Assembly: GCA_044450785.1 (NCBI GenBank)
Contig: JBIOJM010000261.1
Location: forward strand, 1-14,777
DNA: 14,777 nucleotides
Direction of reading: 5' to 3'
Origin: JBIOJM01 sp044450785
GTDB taxonomy: Bacteria > Planctomycetota > Planctomycetia > Isosphaerales > Isosphaeraceae
A program made the translations under genes and the position numbers. A model generated the notes under the pieces. The model was not told where the DNA came from. It saw only the letters and a program-made list of their open reading frames with translations, and did no database searches. Of the stretch, positions 12,562-14,777 are shown one piece after another; positions within the stretch are counted from its first letter, which is position 1; every line of letters begins with the position of its first letter.

Positions 12562-14469
12562 GTGGCCGACATGAGTGATAGTCAATGGGAAGACGACGCG
12601 AATCTGGCGATCCGGCTGGTCCGTACGGGGCTCAGCGTTTTGAAAGACGCAGGCACAATCGTCAAGGAACGGATCGGCGCCCTTTCGGTGTTTTCCGAGG
12701 AAGAAAAGGAGGGGTTCGCCGCATTCCAGGCTCGGATCGCCGCCTACTCGACCGTCGAGAAGCCCAAGCACCCGCTCTGCCTCGGTGTTTTCGGTCCCCC
12801 CGGGAGTGGCAAGACGTTCGCCGTCGAACAGATCCTCAAGCCAAAGGGCCACATGCTCCGGGTCATCAATCTCTCACAGTTGGAGGGCCCGAGCGATCTT
12901 TCCTCGGCACTCGTGGAGGTGGCAAGGTGGCCTGTCGACAAGCTCCCCATTGTCTTCTTTGACGAATTCGACAGCCGACTGGCCGGAGCGTCCCTCGGCT
13001 GGCTCCAGTGGCTCCTGGCACCGATGCAGGACGGCATCGTGGTTGACCACGGTCATGCAGTCGAGATCAAGCGTGCGGTGTTCGTGTTCGCGGGAGGTAC
13101 GGCCGACAGGTTCGAGGAGTTCCCGGAGACCCACGGCGGCTACTTCCGGAGTGCCAAAGGGCCGGACTTCATAAGCCGGATGCGCGACCACCTCAATGTC
13201 CGGGGTGTCAACGAGTGGCCTTACCGCCGGGTCCGCCGCGCTCTCGTGCTTCGTCGCGCACTCGAGCGCGTCGCACCACGCTTGTTCGACGGGGAGTCTC
13301 GAATCCCCGAGCAGAAGATGACCGATGAGTTCATCGATCAGCTCCTGTCGATCGGCCGGTTCATTCACGGTTCGCGCTCGGTGGAAGCGATCGTGGAAAT
13401 GTCGATGGGGCCGAACTCGGAGTCGTTCACCACGGCGGATCTACCCACCGTCGACATGCTCGCCAGCCATGTCGACTCCGGCCCCCTGGGCGGTCTGGCA
13501 ATCGCTCTGAGTGCAGGGGGAGATCGGCGGGATGGCGAAACCGGGGACTATTCCCCGGAGTTGGACGATGTCTGGACCCGCGTGGCGACCCGATTGCTGG
13601 AATTCGGGGCGGGCCTCGTCTACGGGGGAGACCTACGTCCCGGAGGCTTCACAACTCGCCTCGCCGAGGCTCACTCACGCATGGCGAATGCCATCGGGCA
13701 GCGGCTGGAACAGGATACGGGTCCCTTCGCCCGACCCCGACCTGCGCGGGTGACCTGTTTCCAATCGATCGCGGGCGAACAGCACCCTCAGGGACCTGAG
13801 TTCGAAAGGGTCGATTTCCGGCTGTCGCCCGCACTCTCGGAGGGAGAACTCACCGAACTCGGTCTGCCCTCGACCACGGACCTGAGAGTGTTCAACCGCC
13901 AAGCGGAACCGATCTCGGGCTGGAGGACGTCTCGCGATTGGTGCTGCCGACTCGGCTACACCCTGGTCCTGTTCCGCCTGCGGGCTCAGATCACCCGTCT
14001 GGCTGACGCCATGCTCGTCTTCGGTGGCCGCGATTTCGGGTCGACCGGGCGGTTCCCCGGGATTGCCGAGGAGGTGATGCTCGGTCTCGCGTCCGGGGCC
14101 GCAGTCTATGTCTGCGGGGGTTTTGGTGGCGCCTCTCACGCCGTGGGTCAGTTGCTGGGATTGGGCGATCCCTGGTCGGTCGTGCCGGACTGTCTCCAAC
14201 GCGATCAGCACGGTCCGGGTGCCGCGACGCTGGAGGCCGCCGTCAAGGGGTGGGGCCGGCGCTTCCAGTTGCCGCACCGCGACAACTTGCCTCTGGATCA
14301 TGAGGCTCTCGTCCAGTTCCTGAGCTCACACGCAGTCGGCGGATCACAGTGGCCTGACAACGGCTTGACCGCCGAGGAAAACCGGACCCTTTTTCGAACC
14401 ACCAGCGCCGAACAGATCATCCGGGCCGTGACCAAAGGACTTCGCCGTCGCTTGGCGGATGTCCGCTGA
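12562..14469 (+). CDS. AAA+ ATPase fused to a SLOG-type nucleotide-sensing domain
   Basis: This intact 635-residue protein starts at a GTG (12562); the in-frame ATG at 12571, with GGTGG upstream, is equally plausible. Residues 1-70 are a helical leader. An AAA+ domain follows: Walker A 'GPPGSGKT' (78-85), Walker B 'IVFFDE' (130-135), a sensor-1-like strand 'VFVFAGGT' (173-180), a possible Arg finger in 'GPDFISRMRDHL' (200-211) and a sensor-2-like 'GSRSVEAI'. From about 307 a Rossmann-like module matches the SLOG superfamily (DprA/LOG/TRPM-type ligand sensors): 'GLVYGGDLRPGGFT' (351-364), 'LADAMLVFGGRDFGSTGRFP' (480-499), 'GIAEEV', and 'VYVCGGFGGASHAVGQLLG' (515-533). The tail 'NGLTAEENRTLFRTT' is also typical of such modules. 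SLOG domains are predicted to bind or process nucleotide signals in conflict systems. I infer that ligand binding by SLOG controls the ATPase. No partner gene is adjacent. There is no signal peptide, so it is cytoplasmic. Confidence 0.85.
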   Translation: MADMSDSQWEDDANLAIRLVRTGLSVLKDAGTIVKERIGALSVFSEEEKEGFAAFQARIAAYSTVEKPKHPLCLGVFGPPGSGKTFAVEQILKPKGHMLRVINLSQLEGPSDLSSALVEVARWPVDKLPIVFFDEFDSRLAGASLGWLQWLLAPMQDGIVVDHGHAVEIKRAVFVFAGGTADRFEEFPETHGGYFRSAKGPDFISRMRDHLNVRGVNEWPYRRVRRALVLRRALERVAPRLFDGESRIPEQKMTDEFIDQLLSIGRFIHGSRSVEAIVEMSMGPNSESFTTADLPTVDMLASHVDSGPLGGLAIALSAGGDRRDGETGDYSPELDDVWTRVATRLLEFGAGLVYGGDLRPGGFTTRLAEAHSRMANAIGQRLEQDTGPFARPRPARVTCFQSIAGEQHPQGPEFERVDFRLSPALSEGELTELGLPSTTDLRVFNRQAEPISGWRTSRDWCCRLGYTLVLFRLRAQITRLADAMLVFGGRDFGSTGRFPGIAEEVMLGLASGAAVYVCGGFGGASHAVGQLLGLGDPWSVVPDCLQRDQHGPGAATLEAAVKGWGRRFQLPHRDNLPLDHEALVQFLSSHAVGGSQWPDNGLTAEENRTLFRTTSAEQIIRAVTKGLRRRLADVR

Positions 14470-14519
14470 CGCGGTTGCCGTGGCTCGTCACCAGGGCCTG
14501 ACAGACAGACTCCCACTGA

Positions 14520-14547
14520 CCGCCCGGCATCCCGGGCGGGTTGCCTT
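14520..14547 (+). terminator. Hairpin after the AAA+-SLOG gene
   Basis: CCGCCCGG (14520-14527) and CCGGGCGG (14532-14539) form a perfect 8-bp stem with a 4-base loop, 50 bases after the stop. The downstream sequence is only moderately T-rich (GTTGCCTT), so this is a likely but imperfect terminator. It supports the AAA+-SLOG gene being a single-gene unit. Confidence 0.5.
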
Positions 14548-14692
14548 GACTTCGGAATTCCGGGGGCATCATACTTCACTCTGGTGGGTCCAGACATAGG
14601 GGCTGGCCTAGAACCAACATTCGTGTTACCAGCCACCATTTGGATCACTTGTGCGTCCATCCGCCGTCGGAACCCTCAAGACTGCGCGACTA

Positions 14693-14777
14693 CTACTTAT
14701 CGTTCTTCTGCCTCTTGCCCTCGATATCCCATTCCCGCTTCTCGCCTCCGAATTCCGCCGCGCCCTTCCCCTTGAGC
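14693..14777 (-). CDS. Probable C-terminal end of a gene running off the right edge
   Basis: From the right edge the minus strand reads 'LKGKGAAEFGGEKREWDIEG', then 'KRQKNDK' and two consecutive TAG stops (14695-14690). The highly charged, Lys/Glu-rich composition looks like a real protein tail rather than random GC-rich translation, but only 27 codons are in the window. Family unknown. It would converge on the AAA+-SLOG gene. Confidence 0.35.
   Translation of the reverse strand, partial: LKGKGAAEFGGEKREWDIEGKRQKNDK

Noticed and set aside
14298..14660. 120-codon minus-strand frame across the end of the AAA+-SLOG gene
   Set aside because: It overlaps the conserved C-terminus of a well-supported plus-strand gene and has no family likeness.

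Overview
This is a GC-rich window that looks like a planctomycete chromosome, most likely of the Isosphaeraceae/Gemmataceae type. The evidence is the combination of families. There is a beta-helix protein with an N-terminal LExRxLLS-type motif, a secreted TPR-CHAT protein, and remnants of a Ser/Thr kinase with planctomycete-style leucine-rich repeats. There is also a truncated ECF sigma factor, a TIGR03032-family protein, a Tat-exported Fe-S aldo/keto reductase, and an edge gene with the 'STGPxTPEGRxxSxxNxxKHG' N-terminus. No rRNA, tRNA or CRISPR array is visible.

Layout. 1-645 (minus): the N-terminal 215 codons of a planctomycete-specific hypothetical protein, running off the left edge. 646-1114: no gene, but a 32-bp direct repeat flanking heptamer repeats begins here. 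1115-1630: remnants of two divergent foreign genes, a WGR-domain protein (minus) and a serine resolvase N-terminus (plus), around a palindrome-rich gap. 1643-2655 (minus): a kinase-LRR gene reduced to three pieces in three frames. 2834-6205 (minus): a large secreted TPR-CHAT gene with a PDZ-like insert, cut in two by one in-frame TAA that replaces the CAA (Gln) of a TPR repeat. 6325-8154 (minus): a beta-helix surface protein. 8215-8395 (minus): the orphan tail of a second TIGR03032 gene. 8418-8857 (plus): a two-gene nucleotidyltransferase module whose second gene has lost its middle; it begins with a consensus -10 box 6 bp from the ATG. 8937-10067 (minus): an intact TIGR03032 gene. 10414-10833 (minus): an ECF sigma factor lacking its N-terminus. 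10918-12129 (minus): an intact aldo/keto reductase. 12241-12363 (plus): an IS1380-type transposase scrap. 12562-14469 (plus): an intact AAA+ ATPase fused to a SLOG-type nucleotide-sensing domain. 14693-14777 (minus): the probable C-terminus of a gene running off the right edge.

Two themes stand out. First, the region is decaying: at least seven genes are broken, and several keep their two ends while the interior is missing. Second, what remains intact is signalling or conflict-related. The single-gene AAA+-SLOG protein is the best candidate for an undescribed defence or nucleotide-sensing system. The CHAT protease is the second most interesting, because both halves are well preserved around a single nonsense codon. 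A 31-nt sequence that occurs just upstream of the kinase remnant and just downstream of the sigma remnant (25/31 identical) looks like a shared promoter of the lost sigma-kinase regulon.

All assignments come from reading the sequence and from remembered family features; no database search was made.
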